Shown one piece after another: positions 27,282 to 36,099 of a stretch of 64,000 nucleotides of DNA; position 1 is the stretch's first letter; each line of letters opens with the position of its first letter. Source of the DNA: Alteromonadaceae bacterium 2753L.S.0a.02 (GTDB taxonomy: Bacteria > Pseudomonadota > Gammaproteobacteria > Pseudomonadales > Cellvibrionaceae). Below the pieces are notes generated by a model that was not told where the DNA came from, ran no database searches, and saw only the letters and a list, made by a program, of their open reading frames with translations. A program made the translations under genes and the position numbers. The DNA is taken from positions 2,629,001 to 2,693,000 of the forward strand of contig VISH01000002.1 in NCBI GenBank assembly GCA_007827375.1, written 5' to 3'.

Positions 27282-27965
27282 TTATGTTGTTTGGCGCTGC
27301 GCCGCGTACCATTGGGACAGATCAGCGACTTCGCCATCAGCGCGCACCGGCGGGTATACGATACCGTTTTCATCACACCATTTGGCAAGAACAGGATGCG
27401 CCCACTGAAAAAAAAGCTCGTGGTAACGCTCGTCAGTCAGTCGCCGGGAATTGTACAATCCTGCGCGCTCCCTCTGAGTCTTAGCTTCCATAAGAATAAT
27501 GGCGCACGCGACCGATACGTTGAATGACTCAACCATACCGGCCATAGGCACCATCACGTTGATGTCGGCGCCTGCTGCCGCAACTGAACTGACTCCGTCA
27601 ACCTCCGCGCCCAACACCAGTGCCGTTGGCACGGTGTAATCGACTTCACGGTAATCGCGCGTGTTGGTACCAAGATTTGCAGCAAGCACTTGATATCCAC
27701 GCATTTTTAAGGCATCAACGGGCTCCTCTACACGGCTGTAGTACAAGGTTTCAACCCATTTTTCCGCACTGGCAGAGGTACCCGAATAACTTTGATAGCC
27801 GTTTTTTGGCATTACGCAGTGGATTTGGCCAATACCAACAGCATCACAAGTGCGAATAATCGCGGAGAGATTTCGTGCTTTGTGTACTTCATCGGTAACT
27901 ACGGTGAGATCGGGTTGTCGTTTATCTAATACTTGGTTAATACGTTGGAATCGTTCTGGGGTCAT
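27282..27965 (-). CDS. trmH: tRNA (guanosine-18-2'-O)-methyltransferase
   Basis: The SPOUT methyltransferase modifies G18 in the tRNA D-loop. The N terminus from 27965 (MTPERFQRINQVLDKRQPDL) matches the start of E. coli TrmH. Further motifs are HKARNLSAIIRTCDAVG (motif 1 with the catalytic Arg), LVLGAEVDGVS (motif 2) and VPMAGMVESFNVSVACAIIL (motif 3, trefoil knot). The frame is open upstream to 28097, but that extension has no family match. The C-terminal TrmH-specific extension is present. It is transcribed alone toward the terminator at 27232. Confidence 0.93.
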   Translation of the reverse strand: MTPERFQRINQVLDKRQPDLTVVTDEVHKARNLSAIIRTCDAVGIGQIHCVMPKNGYQSYSGTSASAEKWVETLYYSRVEEPVDALKMRGYQVLAANLGTNTRDYREVDYTVPTALVLGAEVDGVSSVAAAGADINVMVPMAGMVESFNVSVACAIILMEAKTQRERAGLYNSRRLTDERYHELFFQWAHPVLAKWCDENGIVYPPVRADGEVADLSQWYAAQRQTT

Positions 27966-28566
27966 GGTTTTAGTGCATTTAGCGTTGTTGTAGTACTTAT
28001 TTGGTGCGTTTAAAAGTAAATAATCTAACACTGGATCGTCAAAATATGACAGAAACATGAATTTGTATGCCAAACAACAAAATTTTGTTTTCCACATTTC
28101 CTGTGGATAACTTAGTGGAAACTTCCGGTGAAACAGTGCCTGAAGCCGATAAACTCAAGGCACCCTACAATCTGGTTATTTTTTAACCTATTTCAATTTG
28201 TTTTTATTTTTCAATAAGATAGCGGGATTATTAAGTGTATTTCTTCAAGTTCGAACGTGAAATCGGCGATTTGACGCATAAATCAACAGCGCAAAAATTA
28301 ATGTGAATAACGCGTTAGTCGCTACTTACGCTACAGAGCTTGTAGTAACAGAAATGACATAATTCAAGCTTTTGTTGCTTAACAGACACATGTTGTTGTC
28401 AGACTATGGATAAAGCGATTTTATGCTGCGAAAAGCATGCGCACAATTCTTCAAACTTCAAACTTTAGCGGGAGTGATGCATTTTAATTATTAGAGAACA
28501 CCCATTTATCACTCGAATCCAGTACAATAGCGCCCCCAAAAAGTAACCCGATTTCCAGGTTAGAAA
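27966..28566. other. 600-base AT-rich intergenic region between trmH and the DAHP synthase gene
   Basis: No open frame of note. Three DnaA-box-like 9-mers occur: TTTTCCACA at 28088-28096, TGTGGATAA at 28102-28110 (a perfect consensus TTATCCACA on the minus strand) and TATGGATAA at 28405-28413. A TACAAT at 28523-28528, 38 bases before the aro start, is a plausible -10 element. The size is unusual for two simple housekeeping genes. Confidence 0.45.
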
Positions 28567-29634
28567 ATGTCCAACTTTGAAGATTTGAATGTGGTTTCTC
28601 AAGAAGTTTTGATAACCCCCGCGCAACTGCAAAACGAATTGCCCATCAGTGAAACTGCGGCCTTAACCGTGAAAAACGGTCGTGAAACGGTTCGCAATAT
28701 TCTCGATAGAACAGACCCGCGTCTAATCGTCGTAGTAGGCCCCTGCTCTATTCATGATACTGAAGCCGCGATGGATTATGCCCACCGTTTGAAAGCGTTG
28801 GCGGAAAAAGTTAAGGATGCGCTCTACATCGTTATGCGGGTGTATTTTGAAAAGCCACGAACCACAACGGGTTGGAAAGGGCTGATCAACGACCCTTACA
28901 TGAACGACACCTTCAAAATCACGGATGGCTTGCACGTTGGTCGCAAACTTCTGCTCGACATTGCTGAACTTGGTCTGCCAGCAGCCACCGAAGCGCTGGA
29001 CCCGATATCACCACAATATCTTGCAGAATTAATTTCCTGGAGCGCAATTGGCGCGCGTACCACAGAGTCGCAAACCCATCGTGAAATGGCGAGCGGCCTC
29101 TCTTCGGCAGTTGGCTTTAAAAATGGTACTGATGGGAGCTTAACGGTTGCGATCAATGCACTCCAGTCTGTTTCCAACCCGCACAGATTTTTAGGTATTA
29201 ATAAAGATGGCAGCGTATCGGTGATCACCACCCGAGGTAACGCTTACGGGCACGTAGTGCTCAGAGGTGGTAACGATAAACCCAATTATGATTCTGTAAG
29301 TGTTGCCATGTGTGAGAAGGTGTTGTCCGACGCAAATGTGCCAACCAACATAATGATCGACTGTTCCCACGCGAACTCCAATAAAAATCACGATCTTCAG
29401 CCCCTGGTGATGGATAACGTTACCAATCAAATATTGGAGGGCAACAAGTCGATTATTGGAGTGATGATTGAGAGTAATATCGGGGCCGGCAACCAGAAAA
29501 TTCCAAACGATCTCAGTCAGTTGACTTACGGCGTTTCGGTAACCGATGCCTGTGTCGACTGGGAAACCACCGAAAAGATGCTATTGGACTCTGCGGAAAA
29601 ACTCGCCCCGGTACTTGCAGCGAGAAACCAATAA
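28567..29634 (+). CDS. aroF: 3-deoxy-7-phosphoheptulonate (DAHP) synthase, class I
   Basis: The 355-residue enzyme condenses phosphoenolpyruvate with erythrose 4-phosphate, the first step of the shikimate pathway. Family blocks include VVVGPCSIHD, MRVYFEKPRTTTGWKG, LPAATEALDPISPQY, GARTTESQTHRE, GFKNGTDG and MIDCSHANSNK. Length fits the AroF/G/H group. I cannot tell which aromatic amino acid feeds back on it, so the symbol is approximate. A good terminator follows immediately. Confidence 0.93.
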   Translation: MSNFEDLNVVSQEVLITPAQLQNELPISETAALTVKNGRETVRNILDRTDPRLIVVVGPCSIHDTEAAMDYAHRLKALAEKVKDALYIVMRVYFEKPRTTTGWKGLINDPYMNDTFKITDGLHVGRKLLLDIAELGLPAATEALDPISPQYLAELISWSAIGARTTESQTHREMASGLSSAVGFKNGTDGSLTVAINALQSVSNPHRFLGINKDGSVSVITTRGNAYGHVVLRGGNDKPNYDSVSVAMCEKVLSDANVPTNIMIDCSHANSNKNHDLQPLVMDNVTNQILEGNKSIIGVMIESNIGAGNQKIPNDLSQLTYGVSVTDACVDWETTEKMLLDSAEKLAPVLAARNQ

Positions 29635-29659
29635 GCTCGACTGTAAGCGTTACCAGAAG

Positions 29660-29682
29660 AAGAGGCATTTGCCTCTTTTTTT
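29660..29682 (+). terminator. Rho-independent terminator after DAHP synthase gene
   Basis: An 8-bp perfect stem AAGAGGCA / TGCCTCTT with a 2-base loop leads directly into a run of T ending at 29682. Confidence 0.88.
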
Positions 29683-30057
29683 GTGTCCGGCAAAAGCCGT
29701 GTGCAGAACTGAAAATGTAACTTAAGAACTATTTTCAAAACCTGCGTTAAGCTATTGTTTCTTATGTATAAAATTATTTGATTAATTCTACCTCACACTT
29801 AAGTGTGTTATATTTGGCGCATTATATAATGTTTGATACATGCCAAACTGTGAGGCTTATTTGATCTGTTTTACATTTTTTATAACAAAAGTAGTGGATT
29901 TTTTAAACAGCCGCTGGTAACTTAACCACCATAAAGCAAGCGCCAGAAATACTGTTTCGCTATAAAACTCGTGCTTGTGACAAGTCAGGCGTATCGCCAG
30001 GAAAACCGACTACTGCAGGGAATGCGACATTCTCACTATTAACTTGGGCAGTAGAAT
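29683..30057. other. Intergenic region with palindrome and -10-like box
   Basis: No gene is seen. A 14-bp perfect palindrome CACACTTAAGTGTG (29794-29807) lies 17 bases before a consensus TATAAT (29825-29830). This is where a repressor would overlap a -35 element. The next gene starts about 230 bases further on, giving a long leader. Confidence 0.4.
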
Positions 30058-30468
30058 ATGCATCCTATTTCTGAAAATTTCACTTCCGATCAGGCGTCAC
30101 AAATTCCTGGTTTTGTTGATGAATATAATGATGTATCTACCGAATGGTCCGAAATACGCGCTGTAGAAATGGCTGGGTTTGATTATGTATTCGCGCCTAT
30201 GGACGTTTGTAATCAAATTAATGACTTTGCGACATTGCAGGAATTTTTAGTTAACGCACAAGCCTTGTTAGGTTCCGACCCGCGTCGTACCATTCTTATT
30301 GGATTTGAACGCGCTTCACACAGCAACACCCTCATGCTGGATCGTTACGATGTAGAGTGGGCTGAGGATCTAATAATCGATTGCCGTCGCACGAGTATTA
30401 ACGGCAGTTCACAATATGATTTTATCGAGATGCTGTTCGATCACAGCGATAAATTACTGGATATTTAA
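30058..30468 (+). CDS. Small protein of unknown function
   Basis: A 136-residue acidic, soluble protein with no signal peptide or membrane helix. It has many Asp/Glu residues and motifs such as VCNQINDFATLQEFLVNAQ and GSDPRRTILIGFERASHSN. I do not recognise the family. A strong Shine-Dalgarno is not evident, but codon usage and a long uninterrupted frame support it. It is convergent with nfuA and preceded by a possible regulated promoter with a 14-bp palindrome. Confidence 0.6.
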   Translation: MHPISENFTSDQASQIPGFVDEYNDVSTEWSEIRAVEMAGFDYVFAPMDVCNQINDFATLQEFLVNAQALLGSDPRRTILIGFERASHSNTLMLDRYDVEWAEDLIIDCRRTSINGSSQYDFIEMLFDHSDKLLDI

Positions 30469-30527
30469 GAAACGAGTTGCCCCCCCTCTTTCCACTTGTA
30501 GACCACCAAAACAGCCAAATCTAAACC

Positions 30528-31112
30528 TTAATAATAGGCGTTGGATTTGTCTGTATGGTCAGTGATATCCCTCACACCGGCCAATTCAGGAATACGCTCC
30601 ATCAAGGTTTTCTCAACGCCTTGCTTTAAGGTCATATCCACCGCGCTACAACCCTGACAACCGCCCCCAAAACGCAAAATAGCGTAATTTTCATCGGTTA
30701 ACTTCTCCAGACTCACATTACCGCCATGTGAGGCAAGACCGGGGTTCACTTCGTTATAAAGCACGTAATTAATTTTATCTTCCAGCGGGCTATCGTCTGA
30801 AATTTTCGGCATCTTGGAGTTCGGAGCACGTATGGTGAGTTGGCCGCCCATTTTATCGGGTGAATAGTCCACCTTAGCCTCGTCGAGAAAAGGTACACTG
30901 CGGTCTTCAAAAAATGCAGTGAATCCGTTTAGTTCGAGTGAATGATCATCTTCCTGATGCTCGCCTGGGCGACAATAGGCGATGCAAGTTTCCGCCTGGG
31001 GCGTGCCAGGATTCGATACGAACATACGTATCCCAATACCCTCACACTCCTGCTTGGTGAGCAGTTCGCGTAAATAATCTTGAGCCGATTCGGTAATTGT
31101 AACGTTGAGCAT
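30528..31112 (-). CDS. nfuA: Fe-S biogenesis protein NfuA
   Basis: The 194-residue protein has an N-terminal degenerate A-type carrier domain (LNVTITESAQDYLRELL) and a C-terminal Nfu domain with the cluster-binding CxxC in GGGCQGCSAVDMTLKQGVE. It carries and delivers 4Fe-4S clusters, especially under oxidative stress or iron limitation. The start at 31112 is preceded by AAGGA; the open frame upstream to 31151 is ignored. It lies divergently from metH, as a separate unit. Confidence 0.95.
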   Translation of the reverse strand: MLNVTITESAQDYLRELLTKQECEGIGIRMFVSNPGTPQAETCIAYCRPGEHQEDDHSLELNGFTAFFEDRSVPFLDEAKVDYSPDKMGGQLTIRAPNSKMPKISDDSPLEDKINYVLYNEVNPGLASHGGNVSLEKLTDENYAILRFGGGCQGCSAVDMTLKQGVEKTLMERIPELAGVRDITDHTDKSNAYY

Positions 31113-31331
31113 GGGTGTCCTTAAGGAAAAATACGTTTGCGACGATTGCAAGCCTAGAAGGCGGCTATCACAATACTTGAGTAATTTAGTTGGGTATAGT
31201 AACGAAAATTACTTGTAAACTAAAATAAATTTAAGTGATGTTAGCACCTGCTACGCCATCAATCCCAGCAGCGACAACACAATCCGCTTTTACCTGGAAC
31301 GCTAACACCGCTTCTGTTACCATTTGCGCCC
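31113..31331. other. nfuA-metH divergent intergenic region
   Basis: Overlapping open frames on both strands (31231-31431 minus, 31235-31438 plus) lack ribosome binding sites and are not called. No B12-box-like conserved sequence of a cobalamin riboswitch was recognised. Confidence 0.4.
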
Positions 31332-31367
31332 ACCAAGCTATATCAAAATATATTGATATAGCTTGGT
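31332..31367. promoter_or_regulatory. 15-bp perfect inverted repeat upstream of metH
   Basis: ACCAAGCTATATCAA (31332-31346) and TTGATATAGCTTGGT (31353-31367) flank a 6-base centre, 63 bases before the metH ATG. The inner ATATCAA...TTGATAT part recalls the operators of ArsR-type SAH-responsive repressors (SahR) as I remember them. As RNA it would form a very stable hairpin in the leader. There is no T run, so it is not a simple terminator. Confidence 0.6.
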
Positions 31368-31430
31368 TTAGAACGGAAGCCGCAGCTAACCCCGTTCGCC
31401 TCTTACTAATCTGGTTTAAAGGAACCCGCA

Positions 31431-34400
31431 ATGTTTGAAACCACTGAGCAACGCACTGCCGAATTACTAGCCGCTTTAGAAGCGCGGATACTAATCCTTG
31501 ATGGTGCCATGGGAACTATGATCCAACGCCATAAATTGGTGGAATCAGATTATCGCGGTGAGCGTTTTGCTTCCCATCATAAGGATTTGGCAGGCAACAA
31601 CGATTTGCTGACTATCACCCAACCGGAGGTGATTCGCGGTATCCATCGAGCGTATCTTGAAGCAGGCGCGGATATTATCGAAACAAACACCTTTAACGCC
31701 ACTCAAGTATCGCAATCGGATTACGATACTCAACACATCGCTTATGAGCTGAACGAGGCATCCGCCAAACTGGCCCGAGAGGTGGCAAACGCTTACAGCT
31801 CCCCCGAAAAGCCCAGGTTTGTTGCCGGCATTTTAGGTCCGACGAGTCGCACGGCTTCCATCTCTCCGGATGTAAACGACCCGGGCGCGCGAAATATTAA
31901 TTTTGATCAGCTTGTAGAAAATTACACCGAAGCCGCGCGGGGTCTGATTGCAGGTGGCGCTGATATTTTAATGATCGAAACAATCTTTGATACCTTAAAC
32001 GCCAAGGCTGCGATTTTCGCCGTTGAACAAGTTTTTGAAGAACAACACTGTCGTTTGCCCATCATGATTTCAGGCACGATTACCGACGCTTCCGGCAGAA
32101 CTCTATCTGGCCAAACCACAGAAGCCTTTTATAACTCGCTGGTTCACGCGCAGCCAATTTCCATAGGTTTAAATTGCGCCTTGGGTGCAAAAGAGCTAGA
32201 GCCCTATGTTAAAGAACTCGCGCGTGTTGCAAATTGCCGTGTCTCAGCACACCCCAATGCTGGCCTGCCCAACGAATTTGGTGAGTACGATCAAACGCCA
32301 GATGAGATGGCTGAGATCGTCACGGGATTTACCAGTAAAGGCTACCTCAATATCGTTGGTGGTTGCTGCGGCACCACACCCGACCACATTGCAGCGATCG
32401 CTCGAGCCGTTGCAGAAACCAAACCACGCGCCTTAATCGAGCAGCAGCCGGCCTGTCGGCTGTCGGGGTTGGAACCCTTTAATATCAATCGCGATTCTCT
32501 TTTTGTTAACGTTGGTGAGCGTTGTAACGTTACCGGTTCGGCGCGCTTTAAAAAGTTAATACTGTCGGAAGACTACAACACGGCTCTCGAAGTGGCACAC
32601 CAACAGGTCGTCGATGGTGCTCAGGTGATTGACATCAATATGGACGAGGGCATGTTGGACGCTGAGTCTGCAATGGTGCGTTTTCTGAATTTAATTGCAG
32701 GCGAACCAGAAATTGCCCGTGTACCGATCATGGTGGATTCCTCCAAATGGGAGGTAATAGAAGCCGGCCTAAAATGTGTGCAAGGGAAACCCATCGTCAA
32801 CTCCATCAGTTTGAAAGAAGGTGAAGCAGAGTTTTTGGAGAAAGCCCGGCTGTGTCGCCTCTACGGTGCTGCAGTAATCGTTATGGCGTTTGATGAAAGC
32901 GGCCAGGCCGATACCTGTGAGCGAAAAATCGAAATTTGCCAACGCTCTTACCAACTTCTTACCGAAAAAATTGGCTTTCCCCCGCAGGATATTATTTTCG
33001 ACCCAAATATTTTTGCAGTCGCAACGGGTATTGCGGAACACAATAATTACGCCGTTGATTTTATAAATGCAACCCGCTGGATACGTAGCAATCTACCTCA
33101 CGCTGGCGTATCCGGAGGGGTGAGCAATGTGTCATTTTCGTTTCGTGGAAACAATCCGGTACGAGAGGCGATTCACTCTGTATTTCTGTATCACGCTATC
33201 AAAGCAGGTATGAATATGGGGATTGTAAATGCCGGACAACTGGCTATTTATGATGATCTCCCCATCGAATTACGTGAGCATGTTGAGGCTGTCATTCAAA
33301 ACACTTCGCCAGAAGCTACCGATGCTCTGCTTGCCATTGCAGAGAAATATCGCGGCGATGGTGTGCAACAACAAAATACAGAAAATCTTGAATGGCGTAA
33401 CGAAAGTGTTGCGAAACGACTCGAATATGCATTGGTTAAAGGAATCACGAGTTACATCGAAGAAGATGCTGAAGAAGCGCGTCTGCAAGCCACAAGACCA
33501 CTTGATGTTATTGAAGGGCCGTTGATGGACGGCATGAACGTGGTTGGCGAGCTGTTCGGGGAAGGAAAAATGTTTTTGCCTCAGGTTGTAAAATCTGCAC
33601 GGGTGATGAAACAAGCCGTTGCCTGGTTACAGCCCTATATCGAAGCCGAAAAATCTGAAGCCACAAAGTCAAATGGCAAAATTCTAATGGCAACGGTTAA
33701 AGGCGACGTCCACGATATTGGTAAAAATATCGTTGGCGTCGTTCTACAATGCAACAATTTTGAGGTAATCGATCTGGGCGTTATGGTGCCTTACGAAAAA
33801 ATCCTGGACGTTGCCCAAAGTGAAAAATGCGACATTATTGGCCTGTCTGGTTTAATAACACCGTCACTCGACGAAATGGTAACTGTAGCGCGCGAAATGC
33901 AGCTGCAGAACCTAAACCTGCCTCTAATGATTGGCGGCGCGACTACTTCGAAAGCGCACACCGCGGTAAAAATAGACCCGCAGTTTCAATTGAATCAAGC
34001 TGTTTACGTCGCAGATGCATCTCGTGCGGTAGGCGTTGCCTCCAGACTGTTGTCCTCCGAGCACAGGCCAGGCTTTGTAGCATCGCTTAAAGACGAATAC
34101 GCGACCATACGGGAGCGTAGAGCAAATCGAACTTCACTGCGAAAAGCTGTGCCCTATTCCGAAGCTGTTACTAAAAAGCTGACGCTGGATTGGGAGACAT
34201 ATCAGCCCCACAAACCCAGTTTTTTGGGTACGCGTGTATTAGAAAATATTCCTTTGGCCGAGCTCATCGATTATATCGATTGGACCCCGTTCTTTATCAG
34301 TTGGGATCTTGTCGGCAAATACCCGAACATTCTAAAGGATGAAGTCGTGGGTGATGCTGCAACGACGCTCTTTAACGATGCCCAGACCTTACTCAATGAA

Positions 34401-35123
34401 ATCGTCACTAAGCAGAGCTTGCGCGCGAACGCAATTGTTGGTTTCTGGCCTGCCAATACCGTCGAACACGACAACATTCAATTACGTGATCCATCTGATG
34501 CCCCGCTGGCTACTTTGCATCACATTCGCCAGCAAGTTAACAAAGGAGCCAGCGATGAACACTTATTATCGCTGGCCGATTTTGTTGCCCCACAGGCTAG
34601 CGGAGTAAGGGATTACGTCGGTGGTTTTGTGGTAACCGCCGGTTTAGGTGCAGACGAGTTGGCAGAAAATTATCAAGCTCTGGGGGATGATTACAATGCA
34701 ATCTTGGTCAAAGCGCTTGCGGATCGGCTGGCTGAAGCCTTTGCCGAATATCTCCATTTGCAAGTGCGCAAAGAACTCTGGGGCTACTGCAGCGATGAAC
34801 AATTAAGTAACGCAGAACTGATTCGTGAACAATATCAGGGCATACGCCCAGCGCCAGGCTACCCCGCCTGCCCAGATCACACGGAGAAGAATACCTTGTT
34901 CAAACTTCTGGGCGCCGATCGAATTGGCGTTGCGCTAACGGAGCACTTTGCTATGACCCCCGCTGCATCGGTATCTGGCTGGTATTTCAGCCACCCACAA
35001 AGCAAATATTTCAATGTTGGAAAAATAACTAAAGATCAGGTCATTCAGCTGGCGACACGAAAAGGAATGAAATTGCCCGAAATGGAACGCTGGTTGCAAT
35101 CGATTCTCGATTACGACCTCTAA
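31431..35123 (+). CDS. metH: Cobalamin-dependent methionine synthase
   Basis: The 1230-residue enzyme transfers a methyl group from methyltetrahydrofolate to homocysteine through B12. Domains in order: homocysteine-binding (about 1-330, zinc ligands C249, C312 and C313 in GLNCALG and GGCCGTTP); pterin-binding (about 355-620, from FVNVGERCNVTGS); cap and B12-binding (about 650-900, with the cobalt ligand H761 in GDVHDIGKN); and the SAM-dependent reactivation domain (about 920-1230, with RPAPGYPACPDHTEK). Length and domain order match E. coli MetH (1227). AAAGGA precedes the ATG. A 15-bp inverted repeat upstream is a likely control site. Confidence 0.98.
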   Translation: MFETTEQRTAELLAALEARILILDGAMGTMIQRHKLVESDYRGERFASHHKDLAGNNDLLTITQPEVIRGIHRAYLEAGADIIETNTFNATQVSQSDYDTQHIAYELNEASAKLAREVANAYSSPEKPRFVAGILGPTSRTASISPDVNDPGARNINFDQLVENYTEAARGLIAGGADILMIETIFDTLNAKAAIFAVEQVFEEQHCRLPIMISGTITDASGRTLSGQTTEAFYNSLVHAQPISIGLNCALGAKELEPYVKELARVANCRVSAHPNAGLPNEFGEYDQTPDEMAEIVTGFTSKGYLNIVGGCCGTTPDHIAAIARAVAETKPRALIEQQPACRLSGLEPFNINRDSLFVNVGERCNVTGSARFKKLILSEDYNTALEVAHQQVVDGAQVIDINMDEGMLDAESAMVRFLNLIAGEPEIARVPIMVDSSKWEVIEAGLKCVQGKPIVNSISLKEGEAEFLEKARLCRLYGAAVIVMAFDESGQADTCERKIEICQRSYQLLTEKIGFPPQDIIFDPNIFAVATGIAEHNNYAVDFINATRWIRSNLPHAGVSGGVSNVSFSFRGNNPVREAIHSVFLYHAIKAGMNMGIVNAGQLAIYDDLPIELREHVEAVIQNTSPEATDALLAIAEKYRGDGVQQQNTENLEWRNESVAKRLEYALVKGITSYIEEDAEEARLQATRPLDVIEGPLMDGMNVVGELFGEGKMFLPQVVKSARVMKQAVAWLQPYIEAEKSEATKSNGKILMATVKGDVHDIGKNIVGVVLQCNNFEVIDLGVMVPYEKILDVAQSEKCDIIGLSGLITPSLDEMVTVAREMQLQNLNLPLMIGGATTSKAHTAVKIDPQFQLNQAVYVADASRAVGVASRLLSSEHRPGFVASLKDEYATIRERRANRTSLRKAVPYSEAVTKKLTLDWETYQPHKPSFLGTRVLENIPLAELIDYIDWTPFFISWDLVGKYPNILKDEVVGDAATTLFNDAQTLLNEIVTKQSLRANAIVGFWPANTVEHDNIQLRDPSDAPLATLHHIRQQVNKGASDEHLLSLADFVAPQASGVRDYVGGFVVTAGLGADELAENYQALGDDYNAILVKALADRLAEAFAEYLHLQVRKELWGYCSDEQLSNAELIREQYQGIRPAPGYPACPDHTEKNTLFKLLGADRIGVALTEHFAMTPAASVSGWYFSHPQSKYFNVGKITKDQVIQLATRKGMKLPEMERWLQSILDYDL

Positions 35124-35287
35124 TGGCAGAGCTGCCATGGATGGCACATAATAAATTGAAATGTTGAAATTGGTACCATTAAACGTGTTCAGGTCACATT
35201 ATGAGCATACTATAGTATTGGTTTTTTGGTTGAGACCTATACTCAGCGTACCAATTTTATGTTTTGTTGTATCTGGAGAACTGAAAA

Positions 35288-35575
35288 ATGTACTTAAGGA
35301 ACCTTGTCGCCACAGCTGTGGTTAGTCTCATAATAGCAGCAACCCCCGTTCTCGCCGAAGGAACTCACAACTTCAGCGATAAGGCTGAAGCGAATGCTGT
35401 GGTAAGCGAATACAAAGCGTTGCGCAACCAATGCACACTGAGCCGCGGCGATGAGCGAAAGAGTTGTTTTAATGCACTAAACAAGCAAAATGACCTCTAC
35501 GCTTCCGCAAAAAAATACCTCGCCGAAGACGACGCTAGCAGTACCAGCGCTCACTACGTGACATTCGCAGAATAA
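35288..35575 (+). CDS. Small secreted protein of unknown function
   Basis: The 95-residue protein has a clear Sec signal (MYLRNLVATAVVSLIIAATP then VLA-E). The mature part is a short helical periplasmic peptide with two Cys (NQCTLSRGDERKSCFNAL) that could form a disulfide. GGAG precedes the ATG. A 12-bp palindrome ATACTATAGTAT (35207-35218), which includes a -10-like TATAGT, lies 70 bases upstream. I do not recognise a family. Confidence 0.65.
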   Translation: MYLRNLVATAVVSLIIAATPVLAEGTHNFSDKAEANAVVSEYKALRNQCTLSRGDERKSCFNALNKQNDLYASAKKYLAEDDASSTSAHYVTFAE

Positions 35576-35645
35576 TCATACCATCCAAGCAGACGTGTCC
35601 CGTTGAATCTGGCAGAATACTGCTGGATTTAACAGGCAGTGTTCT

Positions 35646-35870
35646 ATGGTAAATAACATCAAAACCAATCACGAGAGTGGCGAGGGAAAACCCGGTTTTT
35701 TTTCACTACTGAAAACGGCCGCAGCAGCTGCTTTTGGGGTTCAAAGTGACAGAAACCGCGAAGCAGATTTCTCGCAAAAAACGGTGATTCCGTATATTGT
35801 CATCGGAATATTATTTACCGCCGCATTCATCGGAACGTTAATCGTTATTGTAAGTTTCGTGGTTGAATAG
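35646..35870 (+). CDS. DUF2970 family small membrane protein
   Basis: The 74-residue protein has a soluble N terminus containing FFSLLKTAAAAAFGVQSDRN, the typical block of DUF2970 proteins (xFFGVQSxxNRExDF), followed by one membrane helix (VIPYIVIGILFTAAFIGTLI). The family is widespread in gammaproteobacteria and has no known function. A shared bidirectional terminator follows at 35927. Confidence 0.8.
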   Translation: MVNNIKTNHESGEGKPGFFSLLKTAAAAAFGVQSDRNREADFSQKTVIPYIVIGILFTAAFIGTLIVIVSFVVE

Positions 35871-35920
35871 CGTTTAACTCAAACCCGATTAGATATCGCT
35901 AAAAAGATCTATTTAAAAAC

Positions 35921-35956
35921 AAAAAAGCCCGGTGGGCTTACTCACCGGGCTTTTTT
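35921..35956. terminator. Bidirectional terminator between DUF2970 gene and 38-residue gene
   Basis: An 8-bp perfect stem GCCCGGTG / CACCGGGC with loop GGCTTACT is flanked by AAAAAA on the left and TTTTTT on the right. It can terminate transcripts arriving from either side. Confidence 0.9.
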
Positions 35957-35982
35957 GTTTTACTTTGGATCTAGTACGGTGG

Positions 35983-36099
35983 CTATTGGCCGCTAATCCA
36001 GAATACACAGGTAGTTACAAAAATTAATATAAGTGCAACTGCAGCTACTGCGTCTGCAATGCTGTCGCCCTGCTCCATCATTTGGATATCGTCTTCCAT
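35983..36099 (-). CDS. 38-residue single-span membrane protein
   Basis: This short gene encodes a 38-residue peptide: an acidic N terminus (MEDDIQMMEQGDSIADAVAA) followed by one hydrophobic helix of about 18 residues and the tail WISGQ. A very strong AAGGGGGG lies just before the ATG at 36099. The frame ends 27 bases before a bidirectional terminator, so it forms a compact independent unit. I do not know its function; it may act as a small regulator of a membrane complex. Length, ribosome binding site, membrane helix and terminator together make it credible. Confidence 0.7.
   Translation of the reverse strand: MEDDIQMMEQGDSIADAVAAVALILIFVTTCVFWISGQ

Noticed and set aside
27966..28566. Replication origin
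   Set aside because: Only one perfect DnaA box, no dnaA or gidA neighbour and no repeats of the origin type.
31113..31430. Cobalamin riboswitch upstream of metH
   Set aside because: No B12-box-like conserved segment could be found by eye.
31231..31438. Overlapping frames on both strands before metH
   Set aside because: Neither has a ribosome binding site and both cover the inverted repeat; treated as noncoding.
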